In this document: piece by piece, positions 44,200 through 52,463 of the stretch | Layout of the letters: each line of letters starts with the position of its first letter | Position numbering within the stretch: the first letter of the stretch is position 1 | NCBI GenBank assembly: GCA_002298335.1 | Contig: DBNK01000004.1 | Location: 62,001-126,000, forward strand | Direction of reading: 5' to 3' | Length of the DNA stretch: 64,000 nt | From: Thalassolituus sp. UBA674 | GTDB lineage: Bacteria; Pseudomonadota; Gammaproteobacteria; Pseudomonadales; Oceanobacteraceae | Made by a program: the position numbers and the translations under genes | The notes under the pieces: model-generated | The model's input: only the letters and a program-made list of their open reading frames with translations | What the model was told of the DNA's origin: nothing | The model's database searches: none

Positions 44200-44631
44200 A
44201 TGACCGAAGCCGAACTTGTCGCCGATCTTTATCGCCAGAGCGCATTCAGCGCTGCCATTCTCGGTGGTTTTGCCATGACCTTCCTGAGTGTTCTGCTGGG
44301 GCTGGTCAGTGAACGGTCACGCACGCTTGTGGTGGTAACGGGGGCGATGGCAACGGCGGCTGTATTGCTGGTTGTAGCGACACTCAGCTCTACCCTGCTG
44401 GTACTTTCGGTTCAGCAGTTTTCGCTCGGTTTCCAGTACGCTGAGTGGCCGGCCTCTTTATTCCGTACCAAGCTGATCGCTGAATCCGCGTTATTCACCG
44501 GTATCACAGGTCTGCTGGCCGGTATAGGGTTGAGTGGATTTATCCGCGGCAGACTTACAGGAATCATTACCGCCCTGCCCTCAATGGCCGGTGTCACTTT
44601 ATTACTGCTGGTGTTTGTTCCGACTTTCTGA
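44200..44631 (+). CDS. Four-helix inner-membrane protein, unknown function
   Basis: About 143 residues with a short polar N-terminus and four hydrophobic segments (roughly 15-35, 42-65, 88-112, 120-142), so an integral membrane protein; not recognised further. The ATG at 44200 is used; an in-frame GTG two codons earlier is an equal alternative. It stands alone, with no tight link to neighbours. Confidence 0.65.
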   Translation: MTEAELVADLYRQSAFSAAILGGFAMTFLSVLLGLVSERSRTLVVVTGAMATAAVLLVVATLSSTLLVLSVQQFSLGFQYAEWPASLFRTKLIAESALFTGITGLLAGIGLSGFIRGRLTGIITALPSMAGVTLLLLVFVPTF

Positions 44632-44777
44632 GATTAATCGGTTTATTCTTAACAGTCTTTCACTTAATTAAAAGAAACCTGTTCCTCTTAACCGGCCCAT
44701 ACCTGATTCTCTCCCTGTATTGATTTTGTCATAGCAATACGCAACTCTTTACTTTCACACCGGATAAGGACAATCAC

Positions 44778-45329
44778 ATGGGGCAGCGTTTTTCAGAGAT
44801 TTCCGCAAAGCATTCAGAGTTTATTACTGCGCAGAAGATCTTCTTTGTCGGCACCGCAACAGAGGACAGCCGGGTCAATATCTCACCGAAAGGTATGGAT
44901 GCGCTGCGCATACTCGACAGCACCACAGTGATCTGGCTGAACGTCACTGGCAGCGGCAACGAAACAGCGGCTCATGTTCAGACCCACCCACGCATGACCA
45001 TAATGTTTGCCTCGTTCGCAGGAGCACCGCTGATTCTCCGCCTGTATGGAACGGCTGAGGCTGTTCATCACAATGACCCTGAATGGCAAAGTCTCTATTC
45101 GCACTTTCCTCCGACACCCGGCGCACGGCAGATCTTCCGTTTGAAGGTCGATCTTGTGCAGAATTCCTGCGGCATGGCCGTACCGTTTTACGACTATGCA
45201 GGAGAACGGGAACAACTGAAAAACTGGGCTAGCGGCAAAGGTGACGAGGGTCTGAAAGACTACTGGCAGGAAAAGAATCAGGTCAGCCTGGACGGTATCC
45301 CCACCCATATTCTCGATAAAAACACCTGA
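44778..45329 (+). CDS. Pyridoxamine 5'-phosphate oxidase-like flavoprotein
   Basis: 183 residues with the split-barrel FMN-binding pattern: FFVGTATEDSRVNISPKG, then VIWLNVTGSGNETAAHVQTHPRMTIMF, a family of F420/FMN-dependent oxidoreductases or haem-binding stress proteins. It lacks the C-terminal half of true PdxH, so it is not a vitamin B6 enzyme. The start has AAGGAC 6-7 bases upstream. It lies in a cluster of stress/redox genes (hchA, pirin, qorB). Confidence 0.85.
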   Translation: MGQRFSEISAKHSEFITAQKIFFVGTATEDSRVNISPKGMDALRILDSTTVIWLNVTGSGNETAAHVQTHPRMTIMFASFAGAPLILRLYGTAEAVHHNDPEWQSLYSHFPPTPGARQIFRLKVDLVQNSCGMAVPFYDYAGEREQLKNWASGKGDEGLKDYWQEKNQVSLDGIPTHILDKNT

Positions 45330-45344
45330 GCAGATACGCTGAAG

Positions 45345-45369
45345 CCGGATCATAATCTCCCTGATCCGG
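45345..45369 (+). terminator. Hairpin after the PNPOx-like gene
   Basis: CCGGATCA and TGATCCGG with a 9-base loop, 16 bases after the stop codon. There is no real T-tract, so it is only a weak terminator candidate. Confidence 0.4.
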
Positions 45370-45445
45370 TATGTCGCTGTTTGCCTGACTCAGCGCTTTG
45401 AATTACATTGAGCAATAAATAATCATAATTCTCTGAGTGACGCGC

Positions 45446-46339
45446 ATGGCACCTATTAAAAAGCTGTTAGGCATTGCACCCAAACCACAGACCGATGGAA
45501 CACTCAGCCCTTCTCCGGTTGCGCTGAAGCTCGCCACCCGCAACAAAACCGATTATGACCACCGCGACTACCCGGATGCCTGCAGCGGCTCTGACTGCCG
45601 TGTACTGGTGATGTGCACCGAAGAAAACAGCATGACCATGAAAAATGGCAAAGCCTTCTCTACCGGCAACCATCCGGTTGAGACTCTGGTTCCCATGCTG
45701 CATCTGGAAAAAGCCGGTTTCTCTCTGGATATCTGTACCCCGACGGGTAAGCCTGCTCAGATCGAAATGTGGGCCATGCCGGAAAAAGACGAAGCGGTAG
45801 TCAGTATGTACCAGAAGTATCAGGCAGCTTTTCAACAGCCCCTGTCCCTACATGAGGTTGTCGCTGCTGGCCTGACAGACGACTCACCCTACGTCGCCGT
45901 GTTTATTCCCGGCGGACATGGCGCCATGCTGGGCTTGCCGGACAATAAAGATCTGGGGACACTGCTGCGCTGGGTGCATCAGCAGAGCAGGTTCCTGCTC
46001 GCTATCTGCCACGGCCCGGCCGCTTTGTTGTCTGCCCGAACCGATGATGATTCTCCGTTTATTTACCGGGGTTATAAGATTGCAGCCTTCCCGGATTCTC
46101 TGGATAAAGTCACCCCGCTGTTCGGATACCTGCCGGGTCCGATGCCCTGGTTTTTCGGGGAAAAACTGAAAACCTGTGGTGTTGATATCATCAACCACAA
46201 AGCCGCAGGCGTGTGCTATCAGGACCGTAAACTGATTACCGGTGACAGCCCGGATGCCGCCAACAAATTCGGCGTGATGGCAGCAGAAGCCTTACTTGAC
46301 GCTCTTACGCAGAAAAAAATACAGAATTTAAAAAGCTGA
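45446..46339 (+). CDS. hchA: Hsp31-type glyoxalase III / protein deglycase HchA
   Basis: DJ-1/PfpI superfamily chaperone that also detoxifies methylglyoxal without cofactor. With the ATG at 45446 it has 297 residues, close to the E. coli Hsp31 (283). The nucleophile Cys is in LAICHGPAALL near residue 190 and the catalytic Glu in the KNGKAFSTGNHPVETL region near 75. The Hsp31-specific segments PEKDEAV and YLPGPMPWFFGE are present. An in-frame GTG three codons earlier is possible. It is convergent with the pirin gene, one base apart. Confidence 0.92.
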   Translation: MAPIKKLLGIAPKPQTDGTLSPSPVALKLATRNKTDYDHRDYPDACSGSDCRVLVMCTEENSMTMKNGKAFSTGNHPVETLVPMLHLEKAGFSLDICTPTGKPAQIEMWAMPEKDEAVVSMYQKYQAAFQQPLSLHEVVAAGLTDDSPYVAVFIPGGHGAMLGLPDNKDLGTLLRWVHQQSRFLLAICHGPAALLSARTDDDSPFIYRGYKIAAFPDSLDKVTPLFGYLPGPMPWFFGEKLKTCGVDIINHKAAGVCYQDRKLITGDSPDAANKFGVMAAEALLDALTQKKIQNLKS

Positions 46340-46340
46340 A

Positions 46341-46997
46341 TCATGACCCGGTAACGGTCACACACACCACCCGGGTATCGTCGGCTACCGCCATAATGTC
46401 GGTGTTATCACTGTAGAAAAGCGTACCACGGGGTAAATCGGTGTCTGCGGACCGCAGCCCGCCCTGATACACATAACCCAGATTTCCGGGTTCCAGCATT
46501 AACCGGCCGCCGTTCGGCAGTAACTGTACTGAGAGCCGGGTATTTTCACCGTCATAGACACTGTTATCCCCGGAATGCAGATCAATCAGGGTATGCGTCG
46601 GTTGCTCAGGGATATCTCCTTCGGGCCTCAACCAGATCTGCACCATACCGGTGATGTCATTCTCCGGATTGATTTCATCGTGCATAAAACCACGCTGCCC
46701 AGCCCGCTGAACCATCACCTGCCCGGCATGAAATTCCTTGCCATCGCCAGCGCTGCCCTGATGAATGACGCGTCCACGGGTAAGGATACTGACCACATCA
46801 ATACCCTGATGATAATGCCTGCCAGTACTGCCACCAGGGCGGAAATAAGCATGTGCCAGATAAGTCAGCTGACCATGCCCCTGCCAGACGATATCAGGCC
46901 GGTTACTGGTGAAGACTTCAGGGTCCATCACCAGAATCATCTCCCGGATACCGGCAAAGCCGGTGATATCGACATCGTCATAGTGCAGGGTTTTCAT
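46341..46997 (-). CDS. Pirin-like cupin protein
   Basis: 218 residues, with the pirin N-terminal signature HYHQGIDVVSILTRGRVIHQ near residue 62 (metal-binding His pair, in a weaker form than classic pirin HPHRG) and QRAGQRGFMHDE near 100. It is distinct from the pirin at 19688. It is transcribed from its own start (GGAG 6-7 bases upstream), 45 bases after qorB on the same strand, so it probably belongs to the same transcript. Confidence 0.82.
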   Translation of the reverse strand: MKTLHYDDVDITGFAGIREMILVMDPEVFTSNRPDIVWQGHGQLTYLAHAYFRPGGSTGRHYHQGIDVVSILTRGRVIHQGSAGDGKEFHAGQVMVQRAGQRGFMHDEINPENDITGMVQIWLRPEGDIPEQPTHTLIDLHSGDNSVYDGENTRLSVQLLPNGGRLMLEPGNLGYVYQGGLRSADTDLPRGTLFYSDNTDIMAVADDTRVVCVTVTGS

Positions 46998-47016
46998 TTT
47001 CCGCTCCGGTGGTTCA

Positions 47017-47037
47017 GGTTTCCTTTATGAGGAAACC
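47017..47037 (-). terminator. Hairpin between qorB and the pirin-like gene
   Basis: GGTTTCCT and AGGAAACC form an 8-bp stem with a 5-base loop. There is no U-tract on the minus strand, so at most it causes partial termination. Confidence 0.4.
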
Positions 47038-47042
47038 CTTTA

Positions 47043-47897
47043 TCAGCCAGCCAGCGCCTGACGCACGGATTCTTTCATCGGCGTGGTCTCACGACCAATC
47101 AGCTTGCTCAGATCTTTGCTGTCGCTGAACAGGCCGCCATGAGACGCGCCGGTATCAGAGTCTGCCAGAATCGCAGCGAACGGCCCTGGGATGCCTGCAT
47201 CTTCCAGTGCTTTGGCGTAATCGGCTTCCGGCATGTTAGTGTAAACCACGGTTTTACCGGTCTGTGCGCCAATTTCTTCAGCCAGGTCGTTCAGGGTATA
47301 GGCTTTGTCTCCGGCCAGCTCATACACTTTGCCAGCCTGATCATCCGCTACCAGCACAGCGGCGGCCGCTGCGGCATAGTCCGCACGTGCAGCAGAGGCG
47401 ATCAGTCCATCGCCAGCACTGCCGAACACGGCACCCGTCTGCAAGGCAACCGGCACACTGGCCATGTAGTTTTCACTGTACCAGCCGTTGCGCAGCAGCA
47501 CATAAGGCACACCGGAGTCAGCCAGAAACGCTTCGGTCTGAACGTGCTCTTCGGCCAGAGCCAGCGGTGAGGTATCAGCTTTGAGAATACTGGTGTACGC
47601 CAGCAGCTTCACACCTGCCTTCTTAGCCGCCTGAATGGCATTTTTATGCTGCACAGCACGCTGCCCCACTTCACTGGAAGAAATCAGCAACACCTTATCA
47701 ACGCCTTCAAACGCACTGACCAGACTCTCCGGCTGGGTGTAATCTCCCTGACGGACGATCACGCCTTGTTCTGCCAGATCAGCCAGCTTGGATGGCGTAC
47801 GCACAACCGCCACCAGACTCTGGGCCGGAACGGATTTCAGCAGTTCGTTAATTACCAGACGACCCAGTTGGCCGGAAGCACCTGTAATTGCAATCAT
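47043..47897 (-). CDS. qorB: NAD(P)H:quinone oxidoreductase QorB family
   Basis: Atypical short-chain (NmrA-like) reductase that reduces quinones with NADPH. The 284 residues match E. coli QorB (286). The nucleotide loop ITGASGQLGRLV is at the N-terminus, VRQGDYTQPESL near residue 50, and LLRNGWYSENY near 135. The ATG at 47897 has GGAGAG upstream; an in-frame GTG two codons before is less likely. It is divergent from an HxlR regulator, exactly as ytfG/ytfH are in E. coli. Confidence 0.92.
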   Translation of the reverse strand: MIAITGASGQLGRLVINELLKSVPAQSLVAVVRTPSKLADLAEQGVIVRQGDYTQPESLVSAFEGVDKVLLISSSEVGQRAVQHKNAIQAAKKAGVKLLAYTSILKADTSPLALAEEHVQTEAFLADSGVPYVLLRNGWYSENYMASVPVALQTGAVFGSAGDGLIASAARADYAAAAAAVLVADDQAGKVYELAGDKAYTLNDLAEEIGAQTGKTVVYTNMPEADYAKALEDAGIPGPFAAILADSDTGASHGGLFSDSKDLSKLIGRETTPMKESVRQALAG

Positions 47898-47958
47898 GAT
47901 CACTCTCCTCTGTTGTTCATAAGTGATGCATTCAGCATAGACCTCATGCTATCTTTTA

Positions 47959-47984
47959 GTAAGTACGAACAAAAAGGTAAGTAT
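47959..47984. promoter_or_regulatory. Candidate HxlR operator
   Basis: Two direct repeats, GTAAGTAC (47959-47966) and GTAAGTAT (47977-47984), are 18 bases apart. They lie in the qorB/regulator divergent spacer and overlap the regulator's own ribosome site. HxlR proteins often bind paired GTAAGTA-like sites, so autorepression and control of qorB are plausible. Confidence 0.5.
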
Positions 47985-47985
47985 T

Positions 47986-48399
47986 ATGAGCGATACCACC
48001 AAACACACTCCGGCTATGGGCTTGTCTGAACGCTTTGAAAAGGGCGATCTGTTCGCTGCGCCGTGCCCTTCAAGAGAAGTGCTTGCTCACGTTTCCAGCC
48101 GCTGGGGAGTGCTGGTGCTGATTGGTCTGCGCAGTGGAACCCATCGTTTCAGCGAGCTGCGCCGTAAAATTGATGGCGTCAGCGAAAAAATGCTCGCCCA
48201 GACCCTGCAGGCTCTGACCCGGGATGGCTTCGTCAAGCGGGTATCGCACCCGGTCGTCCCACCGTTTGTAGAATACAGCCTGACCCCCATGGGGAGAGAA
48301 GTCGCAGAGAAAGTTACCGGGCTGGCCGACTGGATTGAGATCAATCTGCTGCGGGTGATGGATGCCAGAGCAGAGGCAGAAACCGCTGACAGCGATTGA
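47986..48399 (+). CDS. ytfH: HxlR family transcriptional regulator (YtfH-like)
   Basis: 137-residue winged-helix regulator. A single Cys in APCPSREVLAHVSSRWG near residue 27 matches the redox-sensing Cys of quinone- and aldehyde-responsive HxlR proteins. The recognition helix region is RKIDGVSEKMLAQTLQALTRDG. The C-terminal dimer helix follows. Position and orientation relative to qorB imply that it controls qorB in response to quinone or electrophile stress; that is inference from the E. coli pair. Confidence 0.88.
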   Translation: MSDTTKHTPAMGLSERFEKGDLFAAPCPSREVLAHVSSRWGVLVLIGLRSGTHRFSELRRKIDGVSEKMLAQTLQALTRDGFVKRVSHPVVPPFVEYSLTPMGREVAEKVTGLADWIEINLLRVMDARAEAETADSD

Positions 48400-48429
48400 G
48401 TCTCTGACGCTGCCGGACATCAGCCGGGG

Positions 48430-48837
48430 TTATTCAACCCCGGGAAAAATCGACACAATACCTTCTTCAATACTGGCCTGATCAATATCCAGCACCGTTA
48501 CAGCCTCTGTTATCACCGGAATCCTCACTTTGGTGCAGAAATTCTCACGGTTCTCCCAGAAAGCCAGAAGGCAGCCTTTATCGTAATCCGGAAAACCGAC
48601 ACAGGTGGCCAGATATCCCCCCTCAGCGACCCGCTCACGCAATCCGCTCAGCAGAGCATCCAGGTGTGTATCCAGAGGCCCTTCTGTATCAGCCGGGACG
48701 AGAACCACTTCTGTCATTCCCTGTTCGGTCAGTAACAGCCCCAGAGGTGGTACGGTCTCCTGTTGCGACAGAACGATGTTCACTTTAGTGATGAGTTGCG
48801 CCAGAAGCTCTTCAAACTGCTGCTCTGAAGTCTGCAA
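48430..48837 (-). CDS. Hypothetical protein downstream of the Na/Pi cotransporter gene
   Basis: Not recognised. The preferred start is a TTG at 48837 with GGGAG 5-6 bases upstream, giving 135 residues. An ATG at 48936 is in frame but would overlap the cotransporter gene by 26 bases and adds a Gly-rich stretch that looks non-coding. The soluble alpha/beta sequence has two Cys near the C-terminal half (GYLATCVGFPDYDKGC) and an acidic end. It is probably co-transcribed with the gene upstream. Confidence 0.6.
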   Translation of the reverse strand: MQTSEQQFEELLAQLITKVNIVLSQQETVPPLGLLLTEQGMTEVVLVPADTEGPLDTHLDALLSGLRERVAEGGYLATCVGFPDYDKGCLLAFWENRENFCTKVRIPVITEAVTVLDIDQASIEEGIVSIFPGVE

Positions 48838-48910
48838 AATAACTCCCTGAAAATCCGCAAAAGAGGCCAAGCCTAACACAGCCAGGCCGCCTATTCCGCC
48901 CGGGCGGACA

Positions 48911-50467
48911 TCAGTGCTCTGCAGACGGATTACCATCCTGCAGGGTTCTGAGCAGCTGCGCAGCCTTCAGAGTCTGCTCCTGCAGACGCTTATACAGACT
49001 CAGACGCTGCAGGCCCTGGTTCATCACCGTCAGGCTCAGTTGCTCTTCCACCGTCGCATCCAGAAGCTGCTGTTTCAGCGCCTGATACGTCTGTTCGGCC
49101 TCATTCTGCTCAACCGTGACAGAATCCGGCTCTGGCCGGTCGTGCAGCAGCAGCCAGTCGTTCATGGGTTGCAGCAGCTCCACGGGCAGGGGCGCTTCTT
49201 CATCCAGCTCGTCGAGGGTTTCCAGCAGGTTGTAAGCGTACTGAATAATCAGCAGACACTGCGGCAGCTGGCGTGACAGAGCACGGCGCAGTGGTTGATT
49301 GAGAATACCGGTGATATAGAGATTGATGTCCTGCAGCAGGCTGCGCAATGCACTGCGGTTGTCGTTGTTGGACTGGTTTCCGGTATTGACCAGACTGCTG
49401 TTGATGTGTGCAGCCAGCAGCCCCTGAAAACGCGCCAGTTCCAGCGTGATGGCGCGCAGAGCAACATCCGGTACCACCGCGGCGGCTTTATCCAGATGCT
49501 GCAACGACAGCACTTTTTCGCCCTTGTGAAAGCGCGCCTGCAACCAGTGAGTGAAGCGGTCACCGAAGGGCCACATCAGGAGTACACCGAGCAGGTTGAA
49601 CAGGGTATGGAAACCGGCCAGAAACAGCGCCGGGTTGGTATCTGCCTCACCTGCTGGCATAAACGCAGCCACCAGCCACATAAACACCGGCAGCATGGCC
49701 AGTGCCACAGCCCCGGTGATCAGATTGAACAGCACATGTGCCAGCGACAGACGTTTGCCGTTGGAAGTCGCCCCGAACGACGCCAGAATCGCCGTCGAGG
49801 TGGTGCCGATATTGGCTCCGATCACGGCAGCCGCTCCGGCCTCCAGCGGCAGCAACTGACTGGCTATCGCCGTCAGAATTAACGCAATGGCCGCGCTGGA
49901 CGACTGCATCAGCACCGTCAGCAGAGTACCAGCAACCACCATTCCGAATAACGACAGTCCACCACCGGCCAGCAGAGAATCACTGAGCCCGCCACCCAGC
50001 CCGTCAAACGAACTCTTGAGGAAATCGATGCCCAGAAACAGCAGGCCGAAACCCGCAATGGCCGTTCCTGCTGCTTTGAGACGGGCATTTCTGACACCCA
50101 GATAAATAAAGGCGCCAATGCCAATCAACGGCAGCGCATAAGCATCAATCTTGATGCTGAAACCCAGCACCGCTACCAGCCAGGCGGTGAGTGTGGTACC
50201 GACATTACTGCCGAAAATCACCCAGAGTGCGTGCTGAAATCCGAGCAGACCGGCGTTCACAAAACCGAGCGTGGCCACAGTAACAGCGCTTGATGACTGC
50301 ACCAACGCCGTAATGGTGATACCACTTAACAGAGCGCGCAGACGGGTGGACGTCCAGCGGCTGAGGAGTACTTCCAGTGCCGGACCGGCGGCCAGTTTGA
50401 GACCGTCAGTCAGCAGCGTCATACCAAGGAGAAAAAGACCAATACCACCGAGGAAGTGGGCGAACAT
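48911..50467 (-). CDS. Na/Pi cotransporter family protein
   Basis: Sodium-coupled phosphate (or other anion) transporter of the NptA/YjbB type. The 518 residues have about nine membrane segments in the first 310 with the duplicated signature QSSSAVTVATLGF and QSSSAAIALILTA. Each signature is followed by a GSNVGTT or GANIGTT motif. A cytoplasmic C-terminal PhoU-like helical domain of about 200 residues follows. It is monocistronic or paired with the downstream hypothetical gene. Confidence 0.93.
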   Translation of the reverse strand: MFAHFLGGIGLFLLGMTLLTDGLKLAAGPALEVLLSRWTSTRLRALLSGITITALVQSSSAVTVATLGFVNAGLLGFQHALWVIFGSNVGTTLTAWLVAVLGFSIKIDAYALPLIGIGAFIYLGVRNARLKAAGTAIAGFGLLFLGIDFLKSSFDGLGGGLSDSLLAGGGLSLFGMVVAGTLLTVLMQSSSAAIALILTAIASQLLPLEAGAAAVIGANIGTTSTAILASFGATSNGKRLSLAHVLFNLITGAVALAMLPVFMWLVAAFMPAGEADTNPALFLAGFHTLFNLLGVLLMWPFGDRFTHWLQARFHKGEKVLSLQHLDKAAAVVPDVALRAITLELARFQGLLAAHINSSLVNTGNQSNNDNRSALRSLLQDINLYITGILNQPLRRALSRQLPQCLLIIQYAYNLLETLDELDEEAPLPVELLQPMNDWLLLHDRPEPDSVTVEQNEAEQTYQALKQQLLDATVEEQLSLTVMNQGLQRLSLYKRLQEQTLKAAQLLRTLQDGNPSAEH

Positions 50468-50701
50468 AGAGCGTGATTTTCCTGACAGATAAACTTTTAA
50501 GATACCTGAACCCGGACAGGAATATCAGTCTCCGTAACGGGAAAATCCGTTGATATCCCATCATTGCAGCCGGCATCCCTGTTGCCACTCTGTTCGCCAA
50601 TAACTGGCTCTCTATGCCCTGAGTAAATGCACAGAATCAGTTGCAAAATACCGCCCATTTATTAACTCTGTCTGCATCTCAGCCGACTTCAGGGAAGGGT
50701 C

Positions 50702-51043
50702 ATGGCATCACTTCTGGACCGGACGTTCGCCGTCATTGCAGTTACTCCTGCCGATGAGCACACCCTTAACGTTCTGCGCGAAACCGCAGAACGTTATCAG
50801 CGCAGCTGTGGCTGTACCACAGGCTCTGTTTTCCTGCTGACTGCGCTTAGCGCCATCGTTATCGTCACTCTGTTTTTTCCCAGTCTTCATTGGCCACTCA
50901 TATGGAGCCCTGTCCTGCTGCTCTCTGCCGCAGTTGGCGGCAAACTCGCCGGTATGGGGGCAGGCAGAATCAGACTGTATTTTTTATACCGGAGCCTGCT
51001 CCCACGCGGAGCAGCAATACCACAGGATGTCATCCCGGAATAA
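50702..51043 (+). CDS. Small two-helix membrane protein paired with the HExxH protein
   Basis: 113 residues, not recognised. A soluble N-terminus of about 40 residues includes a CGC motif (RSCGCTTGS). Two hydrophobic helices follow (about 45-62 and 66-85), then a basic C-terminal tail. The ribosome site is GGAAGGG. It ends 17 bases before the next gene, so the two form a unit. There is no known domain. Confidence 0.65.
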   Translation: MASLLDRTFAVIAVTPADEHTLNVLRETAERYQRSCGCTTGSVFLLTALSAIVIVTLFFPSLHWPLIWSPVLLLSAAVGGKLAGMGAGRIRLYFLYRSLLPRGAAIPQDVIPE

Positions 51044-51060
51044 CCGGGCAGGAGAAAGTC

Positions 51061-52050
51061 ATGGCGAGTGTCTGCAGAGAACAGCAGGTAAAAGTCGAAG
51101 AGGAAGTGGTTCAGAAAGTTGACCGCTACGAAAAGCAACAACGCGAACGCTGCGAAAATACGGAGTGTAACCCCTGGCTGTTGTGTCTTAATCAGCTGGT
51201 CTGCTGGCTGTATTGGGTAACTGTCAAAATCACCGAGTGGGTGGTTATTCTTGTGGTCCGCTGGGTCTACAGGATTGTCTGCGTCACCGTATCTCTGGTC
51301 ATTGGGGTTCTGGCACTCCTCATATTACGCACGGACATCTTTATTGCCGCACTTGAAGATCTGGTTGAGCTGGTCGCAGACGTCATTTATACCGCCATCG
51401 GCGCCATTCTGCTGCCCGGTAATGCCCTTATTGATCTGATCCTGACCACCCTGAATATCAAAGACAAGGCACGCGGACTGACCAAAGAGGAAATCGCTGT
51501 ACTCAGACCTGTTTTCGGCGATTCCCTTGCTTACGGCATGATCAGGATCAATGAAGGACGGATCGGTATTATGGGACCGCCGTTTGCCGGTACCCGCGGA
51601 GCCACTACGGTGGGTTACCGCATTTATTTCCGCTCTTACAACATCGTGACTCTGGTACATGAGTGCGTGCACGTCTGGCAGTTCCAGTTCGGAGCCACAC
51701 GCTACATCGGGCAATCGGTAGTGTTCCAGGGCATCCATGCACTGGGCGGCGATGATCCTTATGACTGGTTTGCGCAAATCGGCACCGATGTGAATGGCTG
51801 GTATCTGATGAACAATGTCGAAGCCCAGGCCGAATTTATTGAGGACCTGTTTAACTTCGGCCACTTTATTGCCTCCGATGGCACTACAGATGACAGTACC
51901 GGTGCTTTTTTCCGTCAGGACGACGGTGGCAGTAATGAATTCCTGTATGGACTCGACAGCAGCGGCGGGGAAACCACCGATCCTGGTGACGGAGCAATGG
52001 ACTTTACTCTAGCGGCAAATGCAGCGTGGGCTATTTTGAAATCAGGATAA
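51061..52050 (+). CDS. Membrane-anchored putative HExxH metalloprotein
   Basis: 329 residues, family not recognised. The order is: a charged N-terminus with several Cys (C5, C31, C36, C42, C48), a Trp/Val-rich membrane region (about 44-90, at least two helices), and another hydrophobic stretch (about 95-130). A soluble domain follows with HECVH at 200-204, directly followed by WQFQFG, and EAQAE at 254-258 as the likely third zinc-ligand region. This geometry suggests a gluzincin-type protease or inactive relative. The ATG at 51061 has AGGAG 7 bases upstream. It is paired with the small membrane protein in front. The tail is Gly/Asp-rich. Confidence 0.7.
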   Translation: MASVCREQQVKVEEEVVQKVDRYEKQQRERCENTECNPWLLCLNQLVCWLYWVTVKITEWVVILVVRWVYRIVCVTVSLVIGVLALLILRTDIFIAALEDLVELVADVIYTAIGAILLPGNALIDLILTTLNIKDKARGLTKEEIAVLRPVFGDSLAYGMIRINEGRIGIMGPPFAGTRGATTVGYRIYFRSYNIVTLVHECVHVWQFQFGATRYIGQSVVFQGIHALGGDDPYDWFAQIGTDVNGWYLMNNVEAQAEFIEDLFNFGHFIASDGTTDDSTGAFFRQDDGGSNEFLYGLDSSGGETTDPGDGAMDFTLAANAAWAILKSG

Positions 52051-52105
52051 ACCGGCATCCGGTTCATGTGGCTATGCAGCTTGCAGCCGAGATGGTTCAG
52101 GAAGG

Positions 52106-52176
52106 GCAGCCAGCTTGAATATACAACTGAAAGCGTCAGCGAAGCCGGCAGAGCAAGGCAAATGTCTGAATTGAGC
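52106..52176. repeat. 71-base repeat, copy A
   Basis: Starts GCAGCCAGCTTGAATATAC and ends TTGAGC. It is identical to copy B (52323-52393) at 69 of 71 positions. It is followed by a different unit rather than by the hairpin seen after copy B. Confidence 0.9.
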
Positions 52177-52242
52177 TGAGCACGCCGACGCTTAATTACG
52201 TTCAGGAAGCGTTGGCGAGGCAGGCGGAGCAAGGCGCAGGTT

Positions 52243-52285
52243 ATTCAGAAAGCGCAGCGTACAAATGGTATGTGCATTTCTGAAT
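52243..52285. repeat. Hairpin repeat between the two copies
   Basis: ATTCAGAAA and TTTCTGAAT form a 9-bp stem enclosing the core GCGCAGCGTAC-AAATG-GTATGTGC, itself partly palindromic. It is the same core as in the hairpin at 52378-52435. Confidence 0.75.
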
Positions 52286-52322
52286 GTCTGCCCAGATGTT
52301 CTGGCAATACTGCTCCGGCAAC

Positions 52323-52435
52323 GCAGCCAGCTTGAATATACAACTGAAAGCGTCAGCGAAGCTGGCAGAGCAAGGCAAATGTTTGAATTGAGCGCGCAGC
52401 GTACACACGGTACGTGAGCACTCAAAAGAACATTT
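52323..52435. repeat. 71-base repeat copy B with adjoining hairpin
   Basis: 52323-52393 repeats copy A with two mismatches. Its last 16 bases (AAATGTTTGAATTGAG) pair imperfectly with CTCAAAAGAACATTT at 52421-52435 around the core GCGCAGCGTAC-ACACG-GTACGTG. This gives a large stem-loop just beyond the ffh 3' end. Confidence 0.8.
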
Positions 52436-52463
52436 AACGCCGCTATGCCAATGCAGCTAGCTT

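Larger units (their letters stand above)
52051..52463. other. Intergenic cluster of hairpin repeats
   Basis: The 413-base gap between two convergent genes contains no gene. It is almost wholly made of repeat units: two 71-base direct copies and two hairpins sharing the core GCGCAGCGTAC-N5-GTAYGTG. Confidence 0.75.

Noticed and set aside
44778..45329. Pyridoxamine 5'-phosphate oxidase PdxH
   Set aside because: Only the general FMN split-barrel pattern is present; the C-terminal PdxH dimer region is missing.
52106..52435. CRISPR array
   Set aside because: Only two direct copies of 71 bases with a long unequal spacer and no cas genes; the pattern is that of a structured intergenic repeat.
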